A stretch of 64,000 nucleotides of DNA from Chryseobacterium glaciei (GTDB lineage: Bacteria > Bacteroidota > Bacteroidia > Flavobacteriales > Weeksellaceae). Shown piece by piece: positions 1 to 8,622 of this stretch. Location of the stretch: contig NZ_CP015199.1 in assembly GCF_001648155.1 (NCBI RefSeq), positions 3,977,001-4,041,000 of the forward strand. Reading direction: 5' to 3'. Each line of letters starts with the position of its first letter. The first letter of the stretch is position 1. The notes under the pieces were generated by a model. That model was not told the DNA's origin, did not search any database, and worked only from the letters and a program-made list of their open reading frames with translations. A program made the position numbers and the translations under genes.

Positions 1-1
1 A

Positions 2-211
2 GATACTTCGGCAAGTATTATTAAAATTATGAAAGCTCCTCCAGCGATTATTCATCAGGAAGATAAGCCTTTAGAAATTCTTCAGATATTCGATGATACT
101 GGTGTTTGGAATCTTCCGGTTGTAGATCAGAACAATAAATTTGTAGGATTTATTTCAAAATCATCTATATTAATGAGTTACAGGCAGCTTTTGAAAGACT
201 ATTCTGATTAA
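2..211 (+). CDS. CBS-domain protein, C-terminal fragment (probably a ClC-type chloride channel)
   Basis: Only the last 69 codons lie in the window; the frame is open from base 2, so the Met at base 29 is internal. What is visible is the second half of a CBS domain, with the typical strand LPVVDQNNKFVGFIS followed by a helix. CBS pairs bind adenosyl ligands and regulate a partner domain. In Bacteroidota, ClC-family chloride channels often end in this way, with a short helix after the CBS pair containing a YRQLL-like segment. The channel assignment is inference because no membrane part is visible; another CBS protein is possible. A bidirectional hairpin terminator lies about 80 bases downstream, shared with the convergent efflux gene. 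Confidence 0.6.
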   Translation, partial: DTSASIIKIMKAPPAIIHQEDKPLEILQIFDDTGVWNLPVVDQNNKFVGFISKSSILMSYRQLLKDYSD

Positions 212-293
212 TAAAATTAATTTTTTAACGGAAAATTATTAATAGTTTCTTTTTTATTATTACTTTTTTAAACAGGCTCTAAGAAAATAATGA

Positions 294-322
294 AAAAAGC
301 AGAGATTAATTCTCTGCTTTTT
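294..322. terminator. Bidirectional hairpin terminator
   Basis: A 12-bp perfect stem (AAAAAGCAGAGA with TCTCTGCTTTTT) and a 5-base loop, with A and T runs on both sides. It serves the CBS-domain gene and the convergent efflux gene, whose stop codon lies inside the hairpin. Confidence 0.8.
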
Positions 323-1514
323 CTTTTTTCAATGTTTTACTCATAATAAGAATAATGCCGAAAAGTAAAGAGGCAATAATCAAGTATCGCCATCCCAGAT
401 CTTTTTGTTCGCTTACGTTTCCGCTTACTGAAATAATAAAGCTGGTAAGGGAAGTAATGATATAGACCAATCCACCCATTAATCCGCCTGCTGTTCCTGC
501 ATTCTTAGGGAAATACAACATACTTGTCGTGAAAAATGAGGTAAATAAGATTCCCGAACAAATATGGATGAAAAATGCAAAAGGAATCGTAATGTAAAGA
601 CTCTGTGCAAAGTAACTTACTGCAATTAAACTAGCAATTAAAACCAATTGTATAATAACAGGCTGTAAAATACGAGAATTAAAACCTAACGAAATTCTCT
701 TTTTTCCAATAAATCCACCAATCATCCATGAAAATCCTAAAATCAAAGTACAATATCCAATGACAACCGGAGTGAAATGAAAAGTATTTTCAATAATAAA
801 AGGCCCCGTAATATTAAACAACATGACAATCGAATAACTTAATCCCAAAATAAAGATACCCAACATGAATATGCGGTTCTTCAGCATCATTTGATAAAGT
901 TTAATGTTTTCTGAAAAACTGACTTTCTTCTTTTCGGGTAAACTTTCACCACTAAAGAATAATTCAAAAATAAATATTGCTCCTGCGTAGAAAGCAAGGA
1001 AATAAAAATTCGCATGCCAGTTAAACAATTTTTCAAGATAACCGCCAAGAAACGGTGCCAAAATAGGTCCACAAGACCAGACAATTGTGAAATAACTTAA
1101 ATAATGTTTCACTTTTTCAGCGTCATAAATATCTACAAAAATAGCGCGGGTCGCAACTACCAGAACAGAAACAGCTGCTCCTTGAAGGATTCGGAGAAGA
1201 CAGATTAAGAAAATACTATCTGTCATTGTGATCAAAAGACTGCTGATGATCAAAAAGAATAGTGCCACTAATTTAGGTCGGTAACGTCCAATATTATCCA
1301 GAATATTTCCTACAAATAACTGACAGATCCCATAACTCAGTAAATAAGATGTTAGTGTAATTTGGATATCCTTTTCCGAAACCTGCATTCCTTTGGCCAT
1401 CGATGGAAATGAAGGTAAATAAATATCCGTCACGAACCCCGAAAGCGGGATTGATATAAAGGCCATTATCGTAACTAATCTGATACGTTTTTCAGATGCT
1501 TCTTTCAACAACAT
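306..1514 (-). CDS. MFS efflux transporter, Bcr/CflA type
   Basis: A 402-residue inner-membrane protein with about 12 hydrophobic segments, the usual size for drug:H+ antiporters of the major facilitator superfamily. Near the N-terminus DIYLPSFPSMA (residues 30-40) matches the Bcr/CflA signature. GNILDNIGRYRP (69-80) is the conserved loop 2-3 motif A. The family exports drugs or small metabolites by proton antiport; the substrate cannot be told from sequence. A -7 element TATTTTTG on the minus strand (1544-1537) lies just upstream, so the gene may have its own promoter. The AraC regulator gene immediately upstream on the same strand is a likely controller. The stop codon falls inside the terminator hairpin. 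Confidence 0.85.
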   Translation of the reverse strand: MLLKEASEKRIRLVTIMAFISIPLSGFVTDIYLPSFPSMAKGMQVSEKDIQITLTSYLLSYGICQLFVGNILDNIGRYRPKLVALFFLIISSLLITMTDSIFLICLLRILQGAAVSVLVVATRAIFVDIYDAEKVKHYLSYFTIVWSCGPILAPFLGGYLEKLFNWHANFYFLAFYAGAIFIFELFFSGESLPEKKKVSFSENIKLYQMMLKNRIFMLGIFILGLSYSIVMLFNITGPFIIENTFHFTPVVIGYCTLILGFSWMIGGFIGKKRISLGFNSRILQPVIIQLVLIASLIAVSYFAQSLYITIPFAFFIHICSGILFTSFFTTSMLYFPKNAGTAGGLMGGLVYIITSLTSFIISVSGNVSEQKDLGWRYLIIASLLFGIILIMSKTLKKEKAEN

Positions 1515-1604
1515 GTTTATTCATTTTTTAACGATACAAAAATAGAGAAAGTATCATTAATATGAATTTTAAAAGACAAAGTAAAAATTACAAAATTCAA
1601 AGAA

Positions 1605-2519
1605 TTAAACCATACTCTTAAATTTAAGTGGAGAAGTATTAGCGTGCTTTTTAAAAAAATTATTAAAATGAGAAGGCTCATCGAATCCTAATGTGTAGCC
1701 GATTTCCGAAATATCCCAATTGGTATATTTTAATAGATTTTTAGATTCCTCAAACATTCTTTCTTTGATGATTTGAGTGGTTGTAAGATTGGCGACTGAT
1801 TTTACAGAAGAATTTAAATGATTCACATGCACGTTAAGATGCTCCGCAAAGTCAGAAGCTGTTTTTAATGATAGCGGATAAGCCGGAGAATCCAAAGGAA
1901 ACTGTTTGTTGAGAAGCTCATCAAACAATCGGTATAATCTAATGTTAGCGGGAAGCTCATTGGGGTCAATATCTTCCACACGGTTTTCTAAGGCAAGGTG
2001 TAAAACGGATGCCAAGTGGTTTTTAATACTGTTGCATCGAAACGTGTAGGAAGAGTTGTTCAACTTATACATTTGCTCAAAATAGACGGTAACCAGCTGG
2101 GTTTGTTCTTCGGTTAAAAAAACAAGCGGCATGCTCCATTCTTTAAAGAGAGAGGTTTTTTTGAATAATTTAAATTCTGAATTTCCATTAAAAAACTCCT
2201 GATTAAAGAGACAAAAATAGCCTTCTTGAAGGTCTCCATCACATTCCCACGAATAAGGAATATTGGGAGACGGGAAAAATAGAGCAGGGCGATCAATGTA
2301 TAATTGTTGCTGTCCATATTGAAAAGTTCCTTTACCGATAATAAAGCTGATCTTATAGTAATCCCGACGATTATAAGGACTTTTGAAACTGCAATACTTT
2401 CGCATAGAAATATTGAAATGAGATTTTCCTGTTTCAAAATCATCAGTATCAAACATTTTATTTTTGTTTTCTCTGATCCGTTTGTAGTAATCTGCTATAG
2501 TTTCTAATTGATCGCTCAT
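1605..2519 (-). CDS. AraC family transcriptional regulator
   Basis: A 304-residue protein. The last 100 residues form the two helix-turn-helix motifs of AraC/XylS regulators, including SEIGYTLGFDEPSHFNNFFKK. The N-terminal 190 residues are a cupin-like sensing domain containing YNRRDYYKISFI. The gene precedes the Bcr/CflA pump on the same strand, so it probably controls that pump; its effector is unknown. A minus-strand -7 element TAATTTTG (2531-2524) ends 5 bases before the ATG, which predicts a leaderless mRNA and supports this start. It is a paralogue of the regulator at 24146, sharing the YNRR(D/K)YYKIS segment and overall length. Confidence 0.88.
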   Translation of the reverse strand: MSDQLETIADYYKRIRENKNKMFDTDDFETGKSHFNISMRKYCSFKSPYNRRDYYKISFIIGKGTFQYGQQQLYIDRPALFFPSPNIPYSWECDGDLQEGYFCLFNQEFFNGNSEFKLFKKTSLFKEWSMPLVFLTEEQTQLVTVYFEQMYKLNNSSYTFRCNSIKNHLASVLHLALENRVEDIDPNELPANIRLYRLFDELLNKQFPLDSPAYPLSLKTASDFAEHLNVHVNHLNSSVKSVANLTTTQIIKERMFEESKNLLKYTNWDISEIGYTLGFDEPSHFNNFFKKHANTSPLKFKSMV

Positions 2520-2523
2520 GATA

Positions 2524-2531
2524 CAAAATTA
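2524..2531 (-). promoter_or_regulatory. -7 promoter element of the AraC gene
   Basis: TAATTTTG on the minus strand, a perfect match to Bacteroidota TAnnTTTG. Its end is 5 bases from the start codon, so transcription would begin at or next to the ATG. No clear -33 TTTG is seen. Confidence 0.55.
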
Positions 2532-2625
2532 TAAAAATCAAATATACTAAATGTGTTTTTATTTTTAAATTATTTTCAATGAAATCAATTTTTAATTTGA
2601 TAATATATAAAAGTTAGCTGGGTTT

Positions 2626-2817
2626 TTTAACCACAAAAGGCACAAAAGTTTTTATTTAATCACTTTAGAGCACTTAAGTTTTAAAAGTTGAAAATCGTAA
2701 AGCTCACATGAGAAAAAAATCAAAGATTTTCAAAAAACTTAAGTGTACTTTTTAACGATATAACTTTTAACTTAAAATAACTTAAGTGTTTAAACTTTTG
2801 TCTCTTTTGTGGTTAAA
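2626..2817. repeat. Intergenic inverted-repeat element, copy 1
   Basis: A roughly 190-bp element with imperfect terminal inverted repeats: TTTAACCACAAAAGGCACAA at the left end and TCTCTTTTGTGGTTAAA at the right. Internal semi-palindromic segments are rich in CTTAAGT/ACTTAAG. The right end abuts the stop codon of the SNF2 gene. A second copy with the same ends and the internal block AATCAAAGATTTT lies at 6682-6851. No open frame is present; it looks like a MITE or REP-like element. Confidence 0.7.
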
Positions 2818-5800
2818 TTATTCCAAGATTTCCAGAAGATCACTTTTACTTAAACCTTGTAACTTTGATTCACTGGTTTTTATTAAGCCTTGGGCAAGTT
2901 TGCTTTTTTTCTTTTGAAGATTTAAGATTTTCTCTTCAATGGTATTAGAGCAGATCAGTCGAACGGCAATCACATTTTTGGTTTGTCCGATTCTGTAACT
3001 TCTGTCGATCGCCTGATTTTCCGAAGCGGGATTCCACCAAGGATCTACGAGATAAACATAATCTGCTTTGGTAAGATTAAGCCCTACACCGCCGGCTTTT
3101 AAACTGATTAAAAACACACGGATATTTTCATCGGTCTGAAAATTATTGACCTTAGTTCCACGATCTTTAGTTTGACCTGTCAGATATTCAAAGGGGATAT
3201 TTTTCTTTTCTAATTCAGTTTTAATCAAATCAAGCATTCCTACAAATTGTGAAAAGACAAGGATTTTATGCTCCTTCGATTTATTTTCAATCTGTTCGGT
3301 CAGGATCTCTATTTTCACGGCATTATCCCCTGAATGACCTTCTTTCAACAAAGCAGGAGAATTACAAATTTGTCGAAGTTTTGTTAATCCTGTCAAAACA
3401 TGCATGCTATTTTTAAGCGTTTCATCGTCTGTGGATGCAGAAATGAATTCACGAAGTTCACGTTCATAAGTGTCGTAGACTTTGCGTTGTTCTGAATTCA
3501 TTTCACAGTAAATGACCATTTCTGTTTTCTCAGGAAGTTCTTTGGCGACTTGCTTTTTGGTTCTCCTGAGGATAAAAGGGTTTATCTTCTGCTGAAGTTC
3601 TGTTCCTCGTTTGGTATATTCAAATTTATCGATCGGAATGGCGTATGTATCTTTAAAATACTGTTTACTTCCCAATAATCCCGGGCAAGCAAAGGAAAGT
3701 TGTCCGTACAGATCAAAAGTATTGTTTTCAATAGGAGTTCCGGTCAATACGATCTTATTTCGCGACTGTAAAAGACGGGAAGCTTTATATTTTTCAGAAT
3801 TTGGATTTTTAATAGCCTGCGATTCATCAAGGAAAATATAATTAAAATGAAAGGTTTTAAGAAAACGAATGTCCGAAAGCAGCATTCCGTAGCTTATCAA
3901 AACAACTTCATATTGATGCATCAACTCGGTTGTTTTCTTCCGGTCTGCTCCGTAATGAAGCAATACTTTGATGGAAGGCGCAAATTTTTCAATTTCTTCC
4001 TGCCAATTGAACAGCAAAGAAGTGGGGACAACAATCAGATTGGTCGTCGGTCCATATTTTTCCCTTTGATGCAAGATGAAAGCGATGATTTGTATGGTTT
4101 TACCTAATCCCATATCGTCAGCAAGGCAACCTCCAAAATTAAAGGTGTCAAGAAAACCTAGCCAATTTAATCCGTCTCGTTGATAATCTCTCAACTCTGC
4201 TTTTAATTCAACAGGAACTGAAATTTCAGGAATATTTTTGGTTGTTGAAAAGCGTTTTGAATACGTCGTAATTTCTGCATGTACCTCATCACTAAGAATT
4301 TCTTTTTCAAAGAGATTTGATATTTCTGTAAAATTAATTTTAGGGATCTTCAATAATTCTTCATCAATATCTCCCACCTGAAAATATCGGGTGATTTTAT
4401 TGATCCATTCATCAGGTAAAATGCCCTGAGTGCCGTCATCCAGCTGAATGAACTTCGATTTGTTACGAATCGCTCTGTGAACCTGTTTTAATGAAGCTTC
4501 TTTTTTACCAAATTTCACCGCCAATTTAGCATTAAACCAATCGACACCGCTGGTGATTTGGATGTCTACTTTAGCTTTATTTGAGTTTAATTTATTATTC
4601 TTTAATTCATTGAATCCAAGAATGGTTATCCTTTCATTTCTCCATGCTTCAAAGGCTTCCAGAAACCAATTTTCATCCAAAAACTTATCTTTATGAAGGT
4701 AGAAATATTCAGTTCCGTCCATTTGTTCCTCAAATTCAGGATGTTGTTTCATAATGATGGAAGTCAAACGATCTTCTGCATCATGATTTCGTTCTATTGT
4801 GAACTGGTTTCCATTTTGGTCGGTATCAAATAATTGTTTTCGGGAATAAACAATCACCTCAACTGAACCATATTTCATAACAGGCGTAATGGACACAAAA
4901 TTGCCTTTCTGCTGAAGATAGATGATTCGTTCTGTTTTAAAATCTTTTTCCGCTAATTCTACCGGAGTTGCTTGACGAATATAGCTGTAATTGATATGAA
5001 TATACTGTTCTAGCGAAGATAAAACGGTTTGTAAAAATTCCTCATATTTTGATGCATGAATGATTAATATTTCGTTATTTGATTTGAAAAACTTAATCAC
5101 ACGAAGCATATCAGGATTATCAACCAAACTCAGCGTATTTTGAAAATAAACAAAATAATCATTTCGAATCACTACATTTTTAAAGGGAAGTGAAATATCA
5201 TTGAATAATAATTCTCCCGTAATTTCGTAAAAAGGATCTTTTTTGAAAACAGTAAGTTGTATTTCTAATTTTAAAATATTTAAATGAATTGGAACTAAAG
5301 ATTTTGAGGAAATAGTTTCAGCTACGTTGTGATCGTGATAATAAACATCCAACTCCAAAGGATTCTGAACGATCAGTTTCAAAGCCTGTAATTCTGCCGC
5401 GCTTTTCTCTTCGCTGTACTTATTTTGAAAGGTAAGAATGGCTGTATAAAATTTGATTTCTGCGGGCTGTTCTGCTTTCCAGATCAGTTGCATAGGATCA
5501 ATGGTTGTAATGGGATTTTTAACTTTTCCTGATTGGGTAATATCAGCTTCCATCAATGAAAAATTCAGTTGATTGTAAAAACGATGTTTCCCAATGACCA
5601 ATAGTTGTCTTTTATCAGTATTTTGAACTGCTAATTCATCCAATATTGAGATTCGTTGAGGAAGAAGATCTTGTTTAAAGACCTGTTCGTCTATTTGAAT
5701 TAGCTCTTTTATTTTAGGCTGAATATCCAATTTTCCATCGGTATATTCAATATTAAAAAAGGCATCCAGATTTGTTTCATTTTCTAATCCAAAACCTTTG

Positions 5801-6159
5801 GCGACTAACATTAATGATCTTTGTCTTAAATTATGGTCAAAAAAGATTCGAAAATTTTTCTGCTCCAGAATAGAATGAATAATTTCGGACTGATGCTCGC
5901 AAAGTTTATTGGTTTCATTATCACATGAACAAGCTGTGATCAATGAAGTTCCAACCTGACTTACGGAAACGTTTGGGAAGTCAATGACAGAAGTTGATTT
6001 TGTAAATACTCCCGTGTTGCATTCCAAAGCAATAGGGTAGATGTCTCGGAAATCTTTAATTTCTATAAAATTTGCCGTTTGGGTATGCTTCAAAAGTTCA
6101 TATATAGAAAGTGTACTGATATTGGTATTCGGTAAAATATATTCCTTTGGCAGCTCCAT
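2818..6159 (-). CDS. SWIM zinc-finger SNF2-family DEAD/DEAH helicase
   Basis: A 1113-residue protein. The N-terminus holds a SWIM zinc finger (C77-x-C79-x7-C87-x-H89), followed by about 550 residues of lineage-specific sequence. The C-terminal half is a complete SNF2 ATPase: motif I DDMGLGKT near residue 680, motif II DESQ near 778 (DEAQ or DEAH in most relatives), motif III LTGTPIENN, then the helicase C domain with GGVGLNLTKADYV and the arginine-finger segment NQAIDRSYRIGQ. Bacterial members of this family translocate on double-stranded DNA and resemble RapA/HepA or Rad54; the specific role is unknown. It is transcribed alone; a repeat element touches its stop codon. All motor motifs are intact. 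Confidence 0.9.
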   Translation of the reverse strand: MELPKEYILPNTNISTLSIYELLKHTQTANFIEIKDFRDIYPIALECNTGVFTKSTSVIDFPNVSVSQVGTSLITACSCDNETNKLCEHQSEIIHSILEQKNFRIFFDHNLRQRSLMLVAKGFGLENETNLDAFFNIEYTDGKLDIQPKIKELIQIDEQVFKQDLLPQRISILDELAVQNTDKRQLLVIGKHRFYNQLNFSLMEADITQSGKVKNPITTIDPMQLIWKAEQPAEIKFYTAILTFQNKYSEEKSAAELQALKLIVQNPLELDVYYHDHNVAETISSKSLVPIHLNILKLEIQLTVFKKDPFYEITGELLFNDISLPFKNVVIRNDYFVYFQNTLSLVDNPDMLRVIKFFKSNNEILIIHASKYEEFLQTVLSSLEQYIHINYSYIRQATPVELAEKDFKTERIIYLQQKGNFVSITPVMKYGSVEVIVYSRKQLFDTDQNGNQFTIERNHDAEDRLTSIIMKQHPEFEEQMDGTEYFYLHKDKFLDENWFLEAFEAWRNERITILGFNELKNNKLNSNKAKVDIQITSGVDWFNAKLAVKFGKKEASLKQVHRAIRNKSKFIQLDDGTQGILPDEWINKITRYFQVGDIDEELLKIPKINFTEISNLFEKEILSDEVHAEITTYSKRFSTTKNIPEISVPVELKAELRDYQRDGLNWLGFLDTFNFGGCLADDMGLGKTIQIIAFILHQREKYGPTTNLIVVPTSLLFNWQEEIEKFAPSIKVLLHYGADRKKTTELMHQYEVVLISYGMLLSDIRFLKTFHFNYIFLDESQAIKNPNSEKYKASRLLQSRNKIVLTGTPIENNTFDLYGQLSFACPGLLGSKQYFKDTYAIPIDKFEYTKRGTELQQKINPFILRRTKKQVAKELPEKTEMVIYCEMNSEQRKVYDTYERELREFISASTDDETLKNSMHVLTGLTKLRQICNSPALLKEGHSGDNAVKIEILTEQIENKSKEHKILVFSQFVGMLDLIKTELEKKNIPFEYLTGQTKDRGTKVNNFQTDENIRVFLISLKAGGVGLNLTKADYVYLVDPWWNPASENQAIDRSYRIGQTKNVIAVRLICSNTIEEKILNLQKKKSKLAQGLIKTSESKLQGLSKSDLLEILE

Positions 6160-6376
6160 GGGTACTTACAGACAAATAATTTAGTTATTTAGCGAATTTA
6201 CATAAAACCGATAAAAGGTCTTCTCGAAAATCTGATTTTTATTTTAATTAAATCTGAATCTTACCTTACATTAGCTTTTGATAGAGGAAAAAAGGCGCAA
6301 ATTGGCTTAAACTTTTTTATTTTCATTCCAAATTTTAATAATTCTCGATTTTTATTAAGTTTTTTTGACCTTAACT

Positions 6377-6407
6377 ATTGCGAAATCCACCATAAAACCT
6401 ATATTTG
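6377..6407 (+). promoter_or_regulatory. Promoter of the histone-like gene
   Basis: A -33 element ATTG (6377-6380), a 19-base spacer and a perfect -7 element TATATTTG (6400-6407), 20 bases before the ATG. Spacing and sequence match the Bacteroidota sigma-A consensus. It is one of the best promoters in the window. Confidence 0.75.
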
Positions 6408-6426
6408 CACCCTAAATTTTAAAATA

Positions 6427-6603
6427 ATGAAAGAACTAATTGAAAAAATCAACGCGGAATTTGAAGCATTCACTGCTGAAGCAAACCAACAAGCAGAAAA
6501 AGGAAACAAGGCTGCTGGAACTAGAGCTCGTAAATCAGCTTTAGAACTTAGCAAATTGTTCAAAGATTTCAGAAAAGTTTCTGTTGAGGAATCAAAAAAA
6601 TAA
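6427..6603 (+). CDS. Small histone H1-like protein
   Basis: A 58-codon gene, MKELIEKINAEFEAFTAEAN at the start and ending VEESKK. An acidic amphipathic N-terminal helix is followed by a basic Ala/Lys/Arg stretch (KGNKAAGTRARKSALELSK) and KDFRK. This resembles the short histone H1-like proteins annotated in Bacteroidota, which are thought to bind and compact DNA. The gene has a strong promoter just upstream and its own hairpin terminator 20 bases downstream, so it is an independent and probably highly expressed unit. The protein is less basic than chlamydial Hc1, so DNA binding is inference from the family name. No membrane or secretion signal is present. Confidence 0.75.
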   Translation: MKELIEKINAEFEAFTAEANQQAEKGNKAAGTRARKSALELSKLFKDFRKVSVEESKK

Positions 6604-6622
6604 TCGATCCCAAAATCGATAT

Positions 6623-6652
6623 AAACCGGCTTCATTGAAGTCGGTTTTTTTT
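6623..6652 (+). terminator. Terminator of the histone-like gene
   Basis: An 11-bp stem, AAACCGGCTTC pairing with GAAGTCGGTTT with one G-T pair, a 3-base loop and a run of eight T. Confidence 0.85.
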
Positions 6653-6681
6653 GTTTATAATGCATTACTCTAACTTTTTTA

Positions 6682-6851
6682 TTTTAACCACAAAAGATAC
6701 AAAAGCGAATATTTTATTCTTTTGAAAACAAAAGTTCTCAAAAGAATAAAAATCAAAGATTTTTAACAACTTATGTGCTCTTAATTTGTAGTTTATTATT
6801 AAACTTAAAATAACTCAATTATTAATCTTTTGCATCTTTTGTGGTTAGAAT
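6682..6851. repeat. Intergenic inverted-repeat element, copy 2
   Basis: About 170 bp, beginning TTTTAACCACAAAAGATACA and ending with TTTTGCATCTTTTGTGGTTA, an imperfect terminal inverted repeat. It shares both ends and an internal block (AATCAAAGATTTT, then AACTTA.GTG) with the element at 2626-2817, in the same orientation. Confidence 0.7.
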
Positions 6852-7036
6852 AAAAGGTTTACATAAGTTCATTAATATTTAGTCAAAACCTTAATCTTCT
6901 TAACAACTTAATGAATCTTAATGGTTAAAAACTAAAGTTTAAATATCAATCATAAGATAAAAATCATTCTGTTTTTCTCTTTTATCCTCTTCAATTTTCC
7001 CTGAATTCCTTTATCTTTATCCCAATCAATGAAATT

Positions 7037-8607
7037 ATGAAGATAAATCGCTTTTTTGTAGCGCCTGCGGTAGTATTGGCGGTGCAATTTTCATGGGCTC
7101 AGGCGCAAACCGGCTCGCAAGAAAAACTGAATCCTATTGTTGAAAATTTCGTGAATGAAGTCAATAACCATTCTCAGCTTGAAGATATGGCGTATGAACT
7201 TCTTGATGGGATTGGTCCTCGTTTGGTGGGAACTCCTGAAATGCTTTCCGCCAATGAATGGACAGCAGAAAAACTTCGTTCATGGGGAGTTGATGCCAAT
7301 TTGCAGCAATTCGGAACCTGGAAAGGCTGGCAGAGAGGAATTACGCATGTTGACATGACGTATCCTCGCATAAAATCATTATCAGCAACCCAATTAGCTT
7401 GGAGTCCTGCGACTAAAAAAGCAATTGAAGCCGAAGTTGTAGTGCTTCCTAAAGTTTCTTCTAAAGCTGAATTCGATAAATGGCTGCCTTCTGCAAAAGG
7501 AAAAATTGTTTTGATGGCGCAGTATCAGAAAATAGGTCGTTCTGATGAACAAATTAAGGAGTTTGCAACGCCTGAATTATATGAAAAATTAAAAGCTGAA
7601 AAAGAACAGGCTTCAAAAGATTTCCGCGATTACGTAAAGAATATCGGATATGATAACAATACGCTTCCAGAAGCTTTAGAAAAAGCAGGCGCTGCGGGAA
7701 TTGCGATTTCAAACTGGACAGGAATTATGGGTGCCAATCGAATTTTTGGAGCAAAGACAAGCAAAATTCCAATGATTGATATTGATGTTGAAGATTATGG
7801 GATGCTTTTCAGAATGGCTGAAAAGGGTAATAAACCTAAAATTAAAATTGAAGCTCAGTCAAAAGTTCTTCCTGATGCTAAAACTTTTAACACCGTCGGA
7901 ATTATCAAAGGAAAAGAAAAACCAAATGAATATGTCATTCTTTCTGCTCACCTTGATTCTTGGGATGGCGCTCAAGGCGCAACAGATAACGGAACGGGCG
8001 TTTTAACGATGCTTGAAACGATGCGAATTCTTAAAAAATATTATCCAAACAATAAAAGAACAATCGTTGTCGGACTTTGGGGAAGTGAGGAACAGGGATT
8101 GAACGGTTCAAGAGGTTTTGTTGCTGATAATCCTGAGATTATAAAAGGAACTCAGGCTGTATTTAACCAAGATAACGGAACAGGTCGTGTTGTGAATATC
8201 AGCGGACAAGGATTTGTAAATTCCTACGATTATATCGGGAAATGGCTAAATGGAGTTCCGAAAAAAGTAAAAGATCAAATCAAAACAGATTTCCCCGGAA
8301 TGCCTGGTGGGGGGGATCCGACCATGCTTCTTTTGTTGCTGCAGGAGTTCCCGGATTCTCTTTAAGTTCGTTGAATTGGGGATATTTCGGATATACTTGG
8401 CACACTACGAAAGATACGTATGATAAGATCGTTTTTGATGAGGTGAAGAATAATGTAATTTTAACAGCATCATTGGCTTACATGGCATCAGAAGATCCGG
8501 AATTTACGAATAGAGAGAAAAGAGAAATGCCTTTGGATGATAAAGGTCAGGTTACAAAATGGCCGGAAGCGAAGCAACCGAGGAGAGATTCTAAAGATTT
8601 TAAATAA
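7037..8607 (+). pseudogene. M28 family zinc metallopeptidase, frameshifted in a G7 run
   Basis: A secreted aminopeptidase or carboxypeptidase-Q-like enzyme split into two frames. The first frame (7037-8365) has a signal peptide ending at AQAQ, a PA-like insert, and the zinc ligands of M28: H and D in AHLDSWD and TDNGTG, the EE pair in SEEQG and D in QDNGTG. It then runs off-frame after GMPGGG. The last zinc ligand, H of SDHASF, and the C-terminal 95 residues continue in the -1 frame up to 8607. Adding one base to the seven-G run at 8309-8315, or a -1 ribosomal shift there, restores a continuous 523-residue protein with GGGGSDHASF. Either the gene is broken, the run was miscalled, or the tract is variable. 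The rest is intact, so loss would be recent. A strong hairpin terminator follows the stop. Confidence 0.85.
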
Positions 8608-8622
8608 AAAAGAATGTGCGAC

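Larger units (their letters stand above)
6604..7036. other. 433-bp gap between the histone-like gene and the M28 peptidase
   Basis: It holds the terminator, repeat copy 2 (6682-6851) and a further AT-rich segment with CTTAATGGTT (6917-6926), a 10-mer that also forms the right arm of an inverted repeat near 58.3 kb. I see no open frame and no RNA gene. TATCTTTA at about 7013-7020 is a possible weak -7 element for the peptidase. Confidence 0.5.

Noticed and set aside
6399..6665. 88-residue minus-strand frame over the histone-like gene
   Set aside because: It is antisense to a gene with clear promoter, codons and terminator, and begins in the terminator hairpin.
8299..8320. Programmed -1 ribosomal frameshift in the M28 gene as the sole explanation
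   Set aside because: The P-site would have to re-pair GGG with TGG and no downstream pseudoknot is evident; a homopolymer indel or miscount is simpler. Kept as one of three options only.
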